64,000 nucleotides of DNA, taken from positions 62,001-126,000 of the forward strand of contig NKIK01000005.1 in assembly GCA_002256115.1 (NCBI GenBank), written 5' to 3'. The notes beneath the pieces were generated by a model. The model did no database searches and was not told the DNA's origin. It was given only the letters and a program-made list of their open reading frames with translations. Shown in pieces: positions 20,747 through 28,775 of this stretch. The DNA comes from Burkholderiales bacterium PBB3 (lineage in GTDB: Bacteria > Pseudomonadota > Gammaproteobacteria > Burkholderiales > Burkholderiaceae_C). Numbering within the stretch: position 1 is the first letter of the stretch; each line of letters begins with the position of its first letter. The position numbers and the translations under genes are program-made.

Positions 20747-21174
20747 ACACTACACGTCAAATGTCTGCACTGAGTGCTGAGGATCGCTTCGGCAAACGGG
20801 TTGCTGCGCGACTGTCCGATACCAGCGACAACCTGCCCCATGAAATCTCGGAGCGGCTCAAAGCCGCCAGGATGATGGCCCTGTCCAAGCGTAGCGTGAT
20901 CAAAGTCGAAACTGCGGGCAGAGTACTGAATTTGGGTGCGACTGCTGCGTTGCAAGCGGGCGGAGAAAAGTTCAGTTGGTGGGGCCGTGTGGCTGCGACC
21001 ATCCCTCTTTTTGCTCTTGTCGCCGGACTGATGGCGATTCAGCTCATCCAAGACGATTTTTGGGCGGACGAAATTGCGTCGGTGGATGCCGAACTGCTGA
21101 CGGACGAATTGCCGCCTACTGCCTACACCGATCCAGGGTTTGTTCAGTATTTACACAGCGGCGGCCGCGACTGA
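20743..21174 (+). CDS. DUF3619 membrane protein, putative anti-sigma factor
   Basis: A 143-residue protein with a cytoplasmic N-terminal part (about residues 1-80), one transmembrane helix (VAATIPLFALVAGLMAIQLI, about 84-104) and a short acidic periplasmic tail. That layout is typical of single-pass anti-sigma factors, and it overlaps the sigma gene by four bases. I recognise the DUF3619 family of Burkholderiales; the anti-sigma role is inference from topology and coupling. Confidence 0.75.
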   Translation: MNTTRQMSALSAEDRFGKRVAARLSDTSDNLPHEISERLKAARMMALSKRSVIKVETAGRVLNLGATAALQAGGEKFSWWGRVAATIPLFALVAGLMAIQLIQDDFWADEIASVDAELLTDELPPTAYTDPGFVQYLHSGGRD

Positions 21175-21181
21175 TACGCCC

Positions 21182-21865
21182 ATGCCTTTCTCAGTGAGTT
21201 CTCTTTTTTTGCACCAAGTCACAGCACAGTTACGCCTGAGGGCGCTGTTTCTTATATTCGCCAGCGTGATGCTCGGTGCTGCCTCGCAAGTTCAGGCCCA
21301 GCCAGCAGCACCCGTCGCGCCTTCAAGCGCGGCAGTCCCAGCTGTGTCTTCGGGGCCCCGTTGGTCCGAGTTAACACCCGCGCAGCAAATGACTCTCAAG
21401 CCCTTGGCTCCCACTTGGGAGTCGCTGGAGCCTGCCCGCAAGCGCAAATGGCTGTCCCTTGCAACAACCTACCCTCGCCTGACGGCGGTAGAGCAAGAAA
21501 AAATGCAAAGCCGGATGGCGGAATGGGCTGCTTTATCACCCCGTGAGCGTGCGGTGGCGCGCCTGAACTTTGCAGAGACCAAAAAAGTCCCACCAGCGGA
21601 CCGCGCGGCCAATTGGGATGCCTACCAGGCACTTTCGCCTGAAGATCGGCAAAAACTGGCTGCAAAAGCGCGCCCTGCTCCCGTAGGGGCGGCAATTGCA
21701 CCCAAGCAATCGACTCCAGACAAAGTAACGCCAGTGCCCGTCACACGCCACACATCGGCCAACGACAAACCCAAGGGCAGTGTTGTGTCGCCGAGCATCG
21801 ACCGAAAAACCCTGCTGCCGCAAGCGCCCAAGACCGTGAAAGCGGCGTCTGAGCCCGTCAACTAG
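21182..21865 (+). CDS. DUF3106 periplasmic protein
   Basis: A 227-residue exported protein. Signal peptide about residues 1-39 (LRLRALFLIFASVMLGAASQ, cut near VQA), a Pro/Ala linker, then DUF3106. The domain contains repeated units of the form L-(T/S)-P-x-x-R/Q-...-W, for example LTPAQQMTLKPLAPTWESL and LSPRERAVARLNF, and LSPEDRQKL, suggesting a helical repeat. A basic Pro/Lys-rich tail follows. It is the third gene of the sigma cluster and could be the sensor or a target. Function unknown. Confidence 0.75.
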   Translation: MPFSVSSLFLHQVTAQLRLRALFLIFASVMLGAASQVQAQPAAPVAPSSAAVPAVSSGPRWSELTPAQQMTLKPLAPTWESLEPARKRKWLSLATTYPRLTAVEQEKMQSRMAEWAALSPRERAVARLNFAETKKVPPADRAANWDAYQALSPEDRQKLAAKARPAPVGAAIAPKQSTPDKVTPVPVTRHTSANDKPKGSVVSPSIDRKTLLPQAPKTVKAASEPVN

Positions 21866-21969
21866 TTAAAAGGCGACTACGAAGTTGCAATTGGGATTGC
21901 TGACCGGCCAACCTGGGCTGGGCGGGAACCTACAATCCTGCCAACTTTTATCCCGCAGGCCCACCTGAT

Positions 21970-22461
21970 ATGCCACCTATGAGTACTCCCAGCCTGACAC
22001 GGCGCATGGCCTGCTGGCTCTACGAAGGACTCTTGATGTTCGGTGTGGTTTTCATCTCAGGCTACCTTTTTGGTACCTTGAGCCAAACCCGTCATGCTCT
22101 GGACAATCGCCATGCCTTGCAGATATTTCTATTCGTGATCTTTGGGATTTACTTTGTGTGGTTTTGGGCCAAGGGCCAAACCTTGGCGATGAAGACCTGG
22201 GACATTCGGCTGGTGGACCGCAACAACCAAGCGGTCAGTCAAAGGCGTGCGTTAGTGCGCTACTGCCTCAGTTGGACGTGGTTTTTGCCACCCTTGCTGG
22301 CGGTCAGTCCGTTTCAGCTGTCCGCAGGTGAAGTCACCGTGCTGGTGATGGGCTGGGTTGTAGTTTGGGCCATCCTGAGTCGCTTTCATCCAGATCGGCA
22401 GTTTTGGCACGACGCCTGGGCTGGCACGCGGCTGGTGCACTCCGCCCCCATGAGTCGTTAA
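21970..22461 (+). CDS. RDD family membrane protein
   Basis: A 163-residue RDD-domain protein with about four hydrophobic helices. The Arg of the family motif lies in LTRRMACWLYEGLLMFG and an Asp-containing loop in KTWDIRLVDRNNQAV. It ends with HPDRQFWHDAWAGTRLV, typical of the family. RDD proteins have been linked to ion transport, but a role here is not known. Conserved neighbour of the DUF3106 gene in Comamonadaceae; dgkA follows after 17 bases. Confidence 0.85.
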   Translation: MPPMSTPSLTRRMACWLYEGLLMFGVVFISGYLFGTLSQTRHALDNRHALQIFLFVIFGIYFVWFWAKGQTLAMKTWDIRLVDRNNQAVSQRRALVRYCLSWTWFLPPLLAVSPFQLSAGEVTVLVMGWVVVWAILSRFHPDRQFWHDAWAGTRLVHSAPMSR

Positions 22462-22478
22462 GTATTGAAAAGAGCACC

Positions 22479-22868
22479 GTGCCAACTAACTCTGTTAACC
22501 CACAAAAAGACCGCACTGGACTTAACCGCATATGGCATGCGGCTGGCTATTCTATGGCGGGTTTGCGGGCGGGTTGGGGAGAAACGGCCTTTCGGCAAGA
22601 GGCCGTCGCAGCGGTGCTCCTGGTACCTTTGGCCTTTTACCTGGGGCGCACGTGGGTTGAAGTTAGCTTACTGGCCGGTAGTGTGGTCTTGGTCATGGTG
22701 GTGGAGTTACTCAATACGGCGGTCGAAACTGCGATTGACCGTATCGGCCCCGAGTGGCATGACCTCTCTAAACGCGCTAAAGATATGGGCAGTGCGGCCG
22801 TGCTTCTGAGCTTGCTGCTGGCGCTGGGGATATGGATAGCAGCGGCGGCGCACCGCATCCAAGCTTAG
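22479..22868 (+). CDS. dgkA: diacylglycerol kinase DgkA
   Basis: DgkA phosphorylates diacylglycerol in the inner membrane, recycling lipid produced by periplasmic glucan and LPS modification. The 129 residues have three transmembrane helices and the family motifs ELLNTAVETAIDR and KDMGSAAV. The GTG at 22479 with an AAAGAG site gives the expected length; longer frames run through the RDD gene. Confidence 0.92.
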   Translation: MPTNSVNPQKDRTGLNRIWHAAGYSMAGLRAGWGETAFRQEAVAAVLLVPLAFYLGRTWVEVSLLAGSVVLVMVVELLNTAVETAIDRIGPEWHDLSKRAKDMGSAAVLLSLLLALGIWIAAAAHRIQA

Positions 22869-22878
22869 TGCGATTGCG

Positions 22879-23232
<354 letters not shown>

Positions 23233-23263
23233 TCAAAAAGCATGCTGAATCCGGTCAGGCACA

Positions 23264-24940
23264 TCACGCCCTGAATCGGTTGGTAATAGGATAACGCCAA
23301 TCTTTGCCAAAGCTGCGGTGGGTTACCCGTATACCGATGGGTGCCTGTCGCCGCTTGTACTCATTGATCTGAATCAGCCGAGTGACTTTTTCAACGTCAG
23401 CTCGGGGATAACCTGCCGCCACGATGGTCTCGATACTCTGGTCGTTTTCCATATAGCGGTCGATGATGGCATCCAGCACTTCATAGGGCGGCAAACTGTC
23501 TTGGTCGGTCTGGTCAGGCCGTAGCTCTGCGCTGGGGGGGCGGGTGATGATGCGCTCAGGAATGGGGTTGGCACCGGTGCCATAGGGATCGTGCGCATTG
23601 CGCCAATGGGCCATCTTGAACACCAGCGTCTTGGCCAAATCCTTGATCACCGCAAAACCTCCTGCCATGTCGCCGTAGAGCGTGCAGTAGCCAGTGGCCA
23701 TCTCCGACTTATTACCGGTGGTGAGCACCATGCTGCCAAACTTATTGCTCAGCGCCATCAGCAGGGTGCCGCGAACGCGGGCCTGGATATTCTCTTCCGT
23801 CGTATCTTCCGCACGGCCCGCAAACTCGGCGGCCAGGGAGTTTTTGAAAGCCTCAAAGTGCGCAAGGATAGAGATTTCGTCATAGCGCACGCCCAAGCGC
23901 TGCGCCATATCGCGGGCGTCAATCCAGCTGATGTCAGCCGTATACGGCGACGGCATCATCACGGCCCGTACTTTGTCGGCACCCAGGGCATCGACGGCTA
24001 TGGCCAACACCAAGGCCGAGTCAATACCCCCCGAAAGCCCCAACAGCACACCAGGGAAGCGATTTTTTTGCACGTAATCGCGCACCCCCAGCACCAGCGC
24101 GTCCCACAGGTCATGCTCAGCGCTGCGCTCGGGCGCAATGCTTGCTTCTATTTTGATAGCTGCTCCCGCACTATCCATGCGCACTAGCAGGCTGTTTTCT
24201 ATAAATCCAGGCGCTCGACCTGCCAATTGGCCTGCAGCGTCCAGTACGAAGGAGCGGCCCTCAAACACCACCTCATCTTGCCCCCCCACCAAATGGGCAT
24301 AGATCAGTGGCAGGCCGGTGGCTGCTACGCGCTGGCGCATGGTGTGTTCGCGCTCGTGGCCTTTGCCCATGTGAAAGGGCGATGCATTGATAACGGCCAG
24401 CACTTGGGCACCCGCCGCCTTGGCATCTTGGGCCGGGGCGTCGAACCAGGCGTCTTCGCAAATCAGCAAACCAACCCGCACGCGTGCGCCTGCAGGCCCC
24501 GCCTCAAACACGCACGCCTGCGTGCCCGGTGTGAAGTAGCGGCGCTCGTCAAACACCTGGTAGTTGGGCAGCTCGCGTTTGGCGTAGGTGGCCACCACGG
24601 CACCCTCGCACAAGACACTGGCAGCATTGAAGCGGCTTTGCACGGCCACTGAGCGGGTACGGTTGTCACCACCGGTGGGATGACCAACCACAACGCTCAG
24701 GTCTTTCAGATCGGCCAATGACGCAGCCACGGTTTTCACGGCATCATCACAGGCATGAATGAATGCGGGACGCAAAAACAAATCTTCGGCGGCATAGCCG
24801 CAAATCGACAGCTCCGGCGTCAACACCAGCCGGGCACCTTGGTCGTAGGCGGCACGCGCCGTGTCTATGATTTTTTGGGCATTGCCGGCCAAATCACCAA
24901 CCACAAAATTAAGTTGTGCCACGCACACGGTAAGAGTCAT
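23264..24940 (-). CDS. nadE: glutamine-dependent NAD+ synthetase with repeat-derived linker
   Basis: Makes NAD from nicotinate adenine dinucleotide using glutamine. The 558-residue protein has an N-terminal nitrilase/glutaminase domain (triad Glu in LTPELSICGY, Lys in AKRELPNYQ, Cys in LLICEDAW) and a C-terminal synthetase with SGGIDSALVLAIA. The linker between them reads MDSAGAAIKIEAS and is encoded by a copy of repeat family A (24143-24180). ATG at 24940. First gene of a nadE-glnB unit. The repeat insertion keeps the frame. Confidence 0.95.
   Translation of the reverse strand: MTLTVCVAQLNFVVGDLAGNAQKIIDTARAAYDQGARLVLTPELSICGYAAEDLFLRPAFIHACDDAVKTVAASLADLKDLSVVVGHPTGGDNRTRSVAVQSRFNAASVLCEGAVVATYAKRELPNYQVFDERRYFTPGTQACVFEAGPAGARVRVGLLICEDAWFDAPAQDAKAAGAQVLAVINASPFHMGKGHEREHTMRQRVAATGLPLIYAHLVGGQDEVVFEGRSFVLDAAGQLAGRAPGFIENSLLVRMDSAGAAIKIEASIAPERSAEHDLWDALVLGVRDYVQKNRFPGVLLGLSGGIDSALVLAIAVDALGADKVRAVMMPSPYTADISWIDARDMAQRLGVRYDEISILAHFEAFKNSLAAEFAGRAEDTTEENIQARVRGTLLMALSNKFGSMVLTTGNKSEMATGYCTLYGDMAGGFAVIKDLAKTLVFKMAHWRNAHDPYGTGANPIPERIITRPPSAELRPDQTDQDSLPPYEVLDAIIDRYMENDQSIETIVAAGYPRADVEKVTRLIQINEYKRRQAPIGIRVTHRSFGKDWRYPITNRFRA
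24143..24180 (+). repeat. dispersed repeat family A, copy inside nadE
   Basis: Core agctgctcccgcactatcc at 24158-24176, preceded by tgcttctattttgat. It is antisense to nadE, so nadE reads DSAGAA from it. It falls between the glutaminase and synthetase domains. Confidence 0.85.
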
Positions 24941-25001
24941 TTGCCAAATCTTTTCAATGTAGGCCAGCCCAAAAAAGCACTGCTGCGGGGCCAGTTGCGC
25001 C

Positions 25002-26294
25002 ATGCGTGAGGATTATGTCATTCGGGTCGCAAACTCTGCGGCCGACATCGACGCACCGGCCTGGGACGCACTGTTGGCACGTCAAGCCGAGCCCAGCCCT
25101 TTTATGCGCCACGCTTATCTGGCCGCGCTGGAGCAAAGTGGCAGCGCCTGCGCCCGTACCGGCTGGCAGGCGCACTTTCTGCTGCTGGAGGCCAAAGCAG
25201 GGCCGCAAGGCACCGCCGCGTTGCCGGGCCCCGGCGCGCTGCAAGCGGCCTGCGTGGTGTACAGCAAGAGCCACTCGTATGGAGAATACGTATTTGACTG
25301 GGCCTGGGCCAGCGCCTATGAGCAGCATGGCCTAGCCTATTACCCCAAAGCCTTGGTGGCCGTGCCGTTCACGCCCGTGCCCTCTTCCCGCTTGCTGGCG
25401 GTAAACGACACGGCCCGCGCTGCGCTGGTCAGCGCATTGCTGGATTGGTGCCGAGAATCGCAGCAGTCTTCTTTGCACATTTTGTTTGCCGACGCCCAAG
25501 ACACTGCGGCTTGCGAACAGGCTGGCATGATGCTGCGGCACACGGTGCAATTCCATTGGAAGAATGTAGCCCCCACGCTCCCCGCTCTGCGTGGTTCGCT
25601 GCCCCCCGAGGGGGCTAGCCCCGCCTCGCGGGGCTACGCTGATTTCGATGCATTTTTGGCGACGCTATCGCAGGAGAAGCGTAAAAAGATTCGCCAGGAG
25701 CGGCGCAAGGTGCAAGAGGCGGGCGTGACTTTTCGCTGTGTAGAGGGCGTCCACATCGGCGCGGCTGATTGGGATTTTTTCTACCGCTGCTATGAACGCA
25801 CTTACCTGGAACACGGCAACGCGCCCTACCTGACCCGCGACTTCTTTCGGCGCATGGCCGACACCATGCCGGAGGCCTGGGTCTTGTTCGTGGCGGAGCG
25901 CGATGGGCGTCCGATTGCTAGCAGTTTGATAGCTGCTCCCGCACTATCCACGGCCTCAACAGCCGAAATGGGCCTCAAAACTCCCTGGACAGGCGGTATT
26001 GCCTACGGACGCTATTGGGGCGCGTTAGAGCGGGTGGATTGCCTGCACTTTGAGGCCTGCTATTACCAACCCCTGCAGTGGTGCATTGCCAAAGGCATTC
26101 AGCGCTTTGAAGGCGGCGCACAGGGTGAACACAAAATGGCGCGGGCGCTGCTGCCGGTGATGACGCACAGCGCCCACTGGTTGGCGCATCCCGCATTTGC
26201 AGATGCGGTAGGCCGGTTTCTGGAGCGTGAGGGGGAAGGCATTCAAAACTACCTGGGGGAGCTGAACGAGCGCAGCCCGTTTCGAAAAGACTAG
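25002..26294 (+). CDS. FemAB-like GNAT-fold protein (DUF482) with two repeat insertions
   Basis: A 430-residue protein of the FemAB-like/DUF482 group within the GNAT superfamily, proposed acyl- or aminoacyltransferases; substrate unknown. Family segments include SHSYGEYVFDWAWA, KRKKIRQERRKV, YLTRDFFRRMA, YGRYWGALERVDCLHFEACY and the end FEGGAQGEHKMARALLPV. Two stretches do not look like the family: residues near LPALRGSLPPEGASPASRGY (repeat family B) and ASSLIAAPALSTASTAEMG (family A), both in frame. The first lies at a domain junction, the second in a loop before the conserved IAYGRYW. It is divergent from nadE. Confidence 0.85.
   Translation: MREDYVIRVANSAADIDAPAWDALLARQAEPSPFMRHAYLAALEQSGSACARTGWQAHFLLLEAKAGPQGTAALPGPGALQAACVVYSKSHSYGEYVFDWAWASAYEQHGLAYYPKALVAVPFTPVPSSRLLAVNDTARAALVSALLDWCRESQQSSLHILFADAQDTAACEQAGMMLRHTVQFHWKNVAPTLPALRGSLPPEGASPASRGYADFDAFLATLSQEKRKKIRQERRKVQEAGVTFRCVEGVHIGAADWDFFYRCYERTYLEHGNAPYLTRDFFRRMADTMPEAWVLFVAERDGRPIASSLIAAPALSTASTAEMGLKTPWTGGIAYGRYWGALERVDCLHFEACYYQPLQWCIAKGIQRFEGGAQGEHKMARALLPVMTHSAHWLAHPAFADAVGRFLEREGEGIQNYLGELNERSPFRKD
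25568..25640 (+). repeat. dispersed repeat family B, in-frame copy in FemAB-like gene
   Basis: Starts agcccccacgctc and contains the hairpin gccccc-cga-gggggc (25601-25615) followed by a second hairpin tagccccg/cggggcta (25616-25623, 25629-25636). A related copy is at 56333-56384, sharing ctgccccccgagggggc and the flanking agcccccacg. It adds about 24 codons to the gene. Confidence 0.75.
25915..25964 (+). repeat. dispersed repeat family A, copy inside FemAB-like gene
   Basis: Core agctgctcccgcactatcc at 25931-25949, in the sense direction of the gene and read as IAAPALSTAST. It is the only in-gene copy here read on this strand. Confidence 0.85.
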
Positions 26295-26331
26295 GCCTGT
26301 ATTTGTTGCCAGGCCAGCAGGAACCAGCGCG

Positions 26332-26850
26332 CTATTTGGCGGAGATGCCCAGCTCCGCGTGGCTCAGCAAAGTTTGCATGTCCATGACGATCAAGGTGCG
26401 CTCACCCACATGGGCCAAGCCGAGAACAAAGCGTGCCTCGATACCCGAATCAAACTGCGGCGCGGGCTTGATGGCTTCCGCGCCCAAGGTCACCACATCC
26501 GACACCGCATCCACCACCGCACCAACGATGCTGCCAAAAATATTCAACACAATCACGACGGTGAATTCGGTGTAGTCGGCGCTACCGATATGCAGTTTGA
26601 GGCGCAGGTCCACGATGGGGACGATGACACCACGCAGGTTGATCACGCCCTTGATGAAGCTCGGTGAGTTCACCATTTTGGTGGGCTGCTCGTAGGAGCG
26701 GATTTCCTGGACCCGCATGATGTCGATGGCGTAATCCTCTTGCCCCAAGCGCAGCGTCAAATACTGCCCGCCCAGTGCCCGATACGTGTTGTCCCCAAAG
26801 GAATGGTCGTGAACTGCGCCCTGGGATGGCGTCGATGTAGCAGATTCCAT
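26332..26850 (-). CDS. CheW-like chemotaxis coupling protein
   Basis: A 172-residue CheW-domain protein that couples chemoreceptors to CheA. The domain spans about residues 30-165 (YLTLRLGQEDYAIDIMRVQEI, GVINLRGVIVPIVDLRLKL, and a C-terminal LIVMDMQTLL). A hydrophilic N-terminus of about 28 residues precedes it. The ATG (MESATSTPSQ) has a GAGGAG site. No other chemotaxis gene is in the window, so it is an orphan CheW. The 256-base gap before it holds nothing I can recognise. Confidence 0.9.
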   Translation of the reverse strand: MESATSTPSQGAVHDHSFGDNTYRALGGQYLTLRLGQEDYAIDIMRVQEIRSYEQPTKMVNSPSFIKGVINLRGVIVPIVDLRLKLHIGSADYTEFTVVIVLNIFGSIVGAVVDAVSDVVTLGAEAIKPAPQFDSGIEARFVLGLAHVGERTLIVMDMQTLLSHAELGISAK

Positions 26851-27106
26851 GGTGTCTTCTCCTCGCAACTTGGGTGTGCAATGGCTGTTCTGGCCATCAT
26901 AACTGCGCCTGCTGCCAGCACTCAATAGCGTCAGTGAATAGCGCCAACCCAGCCCAGACGCCAGGAATTGCAGTCACCAACGTGACGCAAAACCCGGCCT
27001 GGGGCACAAAACCCCGTGTTTTCCAGCGTGGCGGGGTTACCGGTAAGTGCTAACGTAGTCGCTTCACCATTGAACTCCGACCGTTGGAACGCGCCGGAAA
27101 CCCTCC

Positions 27107-27901
27107 ATGTCCAAACCATCGAGTACTGCCCAGCATGAACACCAGCCAGCACCGAACGCTTTGCTGATGGCCATGGAATTTCGCGCCCCCTGGGAGCTAT
27201 GGTCGGTTTTGCCCAGCTGGCCTGCCCTGGCCCGTGCACCAGCAGGTGACGGCCACCCGGTGATCGTGTTTCCAGGCCTATCGGCCAGCGACGGATCGAC
27301 ACTGCCCTTGCGCGGCTATTTACAAAACCTGGGCTACGACGTATCCGGCTGGAATCAAGGGCACAACTTTGGCCCCCGGGCCGGCATTTTGGAGACCGCC
27401 AAACGCCAGCTGTTAGACACGTTTGAAGTTACCGGCAAAAAAGTGAGTCTGATCGGCTGGAGCCTGGGCGGCATTTACGCCCGCGAGCTGGCCAAGGAAC
27501 TGCCCCACTGCGTACGCAGCGTCATCACCCTGGGCACACCCTTTGCGGGCTCACATAAAAGCACCAACGCCTGGCGCTTGTATGAGCTCACCAGTGGGCG
27601 CGACATCGAGGTGGAAACCGCGCAATTCGATCTGCCCAGCCCACCACCGGTGCCCACCACCTCCATTTATTCCCGAACCGATGGCGTAGTCGCTTGGTCG
27701 GCCAGCCTGCAGAAGCCCACCGCAAGCAACCGCCATACCGAAAACATCGAAGTGTTTGCCAGCCACATTGGCCTAGGGCTGAACCCGACAGCGTGGTGGG
27801 CTGTGGCCGACCGACTGGCGCAAGCCGAAGGCAAGTGGAAACCCTTCAAGCGCGCCAATGGTTTGCAGCGTCTGCTGTTTCCGGAACGCAGCAAGGCCTA
27901 G
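27107..27901 (+). CDS. alpha/beta-hydrolase (lipase/esterase-like)
   Basis: A 264-residue alpha/beta-hydrolase with the nucleophile elbow GWSLGG (Ser119), an oxyanion stretch VIVFPGLSASDG and a likely catalytic His in FASHIGLGLNP; an Asp in SRTDGVVAW is the probable acid. No signal peptide is evident, so it is probably cytoplasmic. It resembles the lipase class-2-like group. Substrate unknown. A terminator follows. Confidence 0.8.
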   Translation: MSKPSSTAQHEHQPAPNALLMAMEFRAPWELWSVLPSWPALARAPAGDGHPVIVFPGLSASDGSTLPLRGYLQNLGYDVSGWNQGHNFGPRAGILETAKRQLLDTFEVTGKKVSLIGWSLGGIYARELAKELPHCVRSVITLGTPFAGSHKSTNAWRLYELTSGRDIEVETAQFDLPSPPPVPTTSIYSRTDGVVAWSASLQKPTASNRHTENIEVFASHIGLGLNPTAWWAVADRLAQAEGKWKPFKRANGLQRLLFPERSKA

Positions 27902-27926
27902 GGGCCTAGGGCGGCAAATACAAAGC

Positions 27927-27967
27927 AAAAAGGAGCGCTGGTTGAAATCAACCATCGCTCCTTTTTT
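27927..27967. terminator. bidirectional terminator between lipase and ppa
   Basis: Stem aaaaaggagcg/cgctccttttt enclosing ggttga/tcaacc, followed by T on one side and A on the other. It serves the converging lipase gene and ppa. Confidence 0.9.
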
Positions 27968-28010
27968 TATAGCTTCTCCCGCACTATCCACGGGCTGAAC
28001 AGGCTATTTG
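27968..28010 (+). repeat. dispersed repeat family A, copy at ppa 3' end
   Basis: Core agcttctcccgcactatcc at 27971-27989 (one mismatch to the consensus) just after the bidirectional terminator and reaching the ppa stop codon. Confidence 0.8.
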
Positions 28011-28546
28011 GCTTCTTTTTCCTTCTTGTAGTTGGCCATGCCATCTACAATTTCTTGTCTGGCAGACTCTGGGCCTTCCCAGCCTTGTACCTTGACCCAT
28101 TTGCCTTCTTCCAAGTCTTTGTAATGCTCAAAGAAGTGGGCAATAGTCTTCAAGCGGAAGGGGTTCAGGTCTTCGGGCTTTTTCCATTGGCTGTACAGCG
28201 ACAAAATCTTGTCCACGGGCACGGCCAACACCTTGCCGTCTTCACCGGCTTCGTCGGTCATCTTTAAGATGCCGATAGCGCGGCAGGTCACCACCACACC
28301 AGGAATCAATGGCACGGGGGTGATCACCAACACATCCACCGGGTCGCCGTCGCCCGAAATGGTTTGGGGCACATAGCCGTAGTTGGTGGGGTAATGCATG
28401 GCGGTGCTCATGAAGCGGTCCACAAAGATGGCGCCGGTCTCTTTGTCCACTTCGTACTTGACCGGGTCTGCGTTCATCGGGATTTCAATGATGACGTTGA
28501 AGGCCTCGGGGGCATTTTTTCCTGGGGATACGGCGTCGAGTGACAT
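28004..28546 (-). CDS. ppa: inorganic pyrophosphatase (soluble, family I)
   Basis: Hydrolyses pyrophosphate in the cytoplasm, pulling biosynthetic reactions forward. The 180 residues show the family I signature [10 protein letters not shown], upstream [13 protein letters not shown] and [10 protein letters not shown]. It is divergent from hppA, a membrane pyrophosphatase that stores the same energy as a proton gradient. Confidence 0.95.
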   Translation of the reverse strand: MSLDAVSPGKNAPEAFNVIIEIPMNADPVKYEVDKETGAIFVDRFMSTAMHYPTNYGYVPQTISGDGDPVDVLVITPVPLIPGVVVTCRAIGILKMTDEAGEDGKVLAVPVDKILSLYSQWKKPEDLNPFRLKTIAHFFEHYKDLEEGKWVKVQGWEGPESARQEIVDGMANYKKEKEAK

Positions 28547-28632
28547 GAGAGCTCTCTTGGTTGAAATGAAAAGGTTTTTCCGGTAAGGATTAACCCTGAT
28601 TTTACTGACTCAGCTCTTGCGGAGCCCTTTTT

Positions 28633-28647
28633 CGTGAAATTTTCACG
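28633..28647. promoter_or_regulatory. 15-base palindrome in ppa/hppA gap
   Basis: cgtgaaa-t-tttcacg is a perfect palindrome in the divergent ppa/hppA promoter region. It may be a transcription factor site for one or both genes; the factor is unknown. Confidence 0.4.
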
Positions 28648-28687
28648 TTACAGTCCGCCGGTTGGCCAATCGTCTCCGCAACATCGC

Positions 28688-28767
28688 GTTGTGCTGGAGC
28701 TGCGAGGAAGCAACGCCGCGGGGACTTCGCAGGCGTTGTCCCCACTCAAGCGACACAACACGAGGAG
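28688..28767 (+). other. candidate structured leader of hppA
   Basis: gttgtg (28688-28693) can pair with cacaac (28754-28759), ending just before the AGGAG ribosome site. Inside it, aacgcc (28712-28717) pairs with ggcgtt (28732-28737), and ggggac (28720-28725) pairs with gtcccc (28738-28743). The two inner pairings cross, so they are alternatives or a pseudoknot. The arrangement suggests a regulatory 5' leader; helices are short, so chance is possible. Confidence 0.4.
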
Positions 28768-28775
28768 ACAAAAAA

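Noticed and set aside
26931-27302. Open frame between cheW and the lipase
   Set aside because: Overlaps the lipase start on the opposite strand and has no family resemblance.
28712-28743. True H-type pseudoknot in the hppA leader
   Set aside because: With zero bases between the last two strands the crossing stems are sterically unlikely together; alternative hairpins are more plausible.
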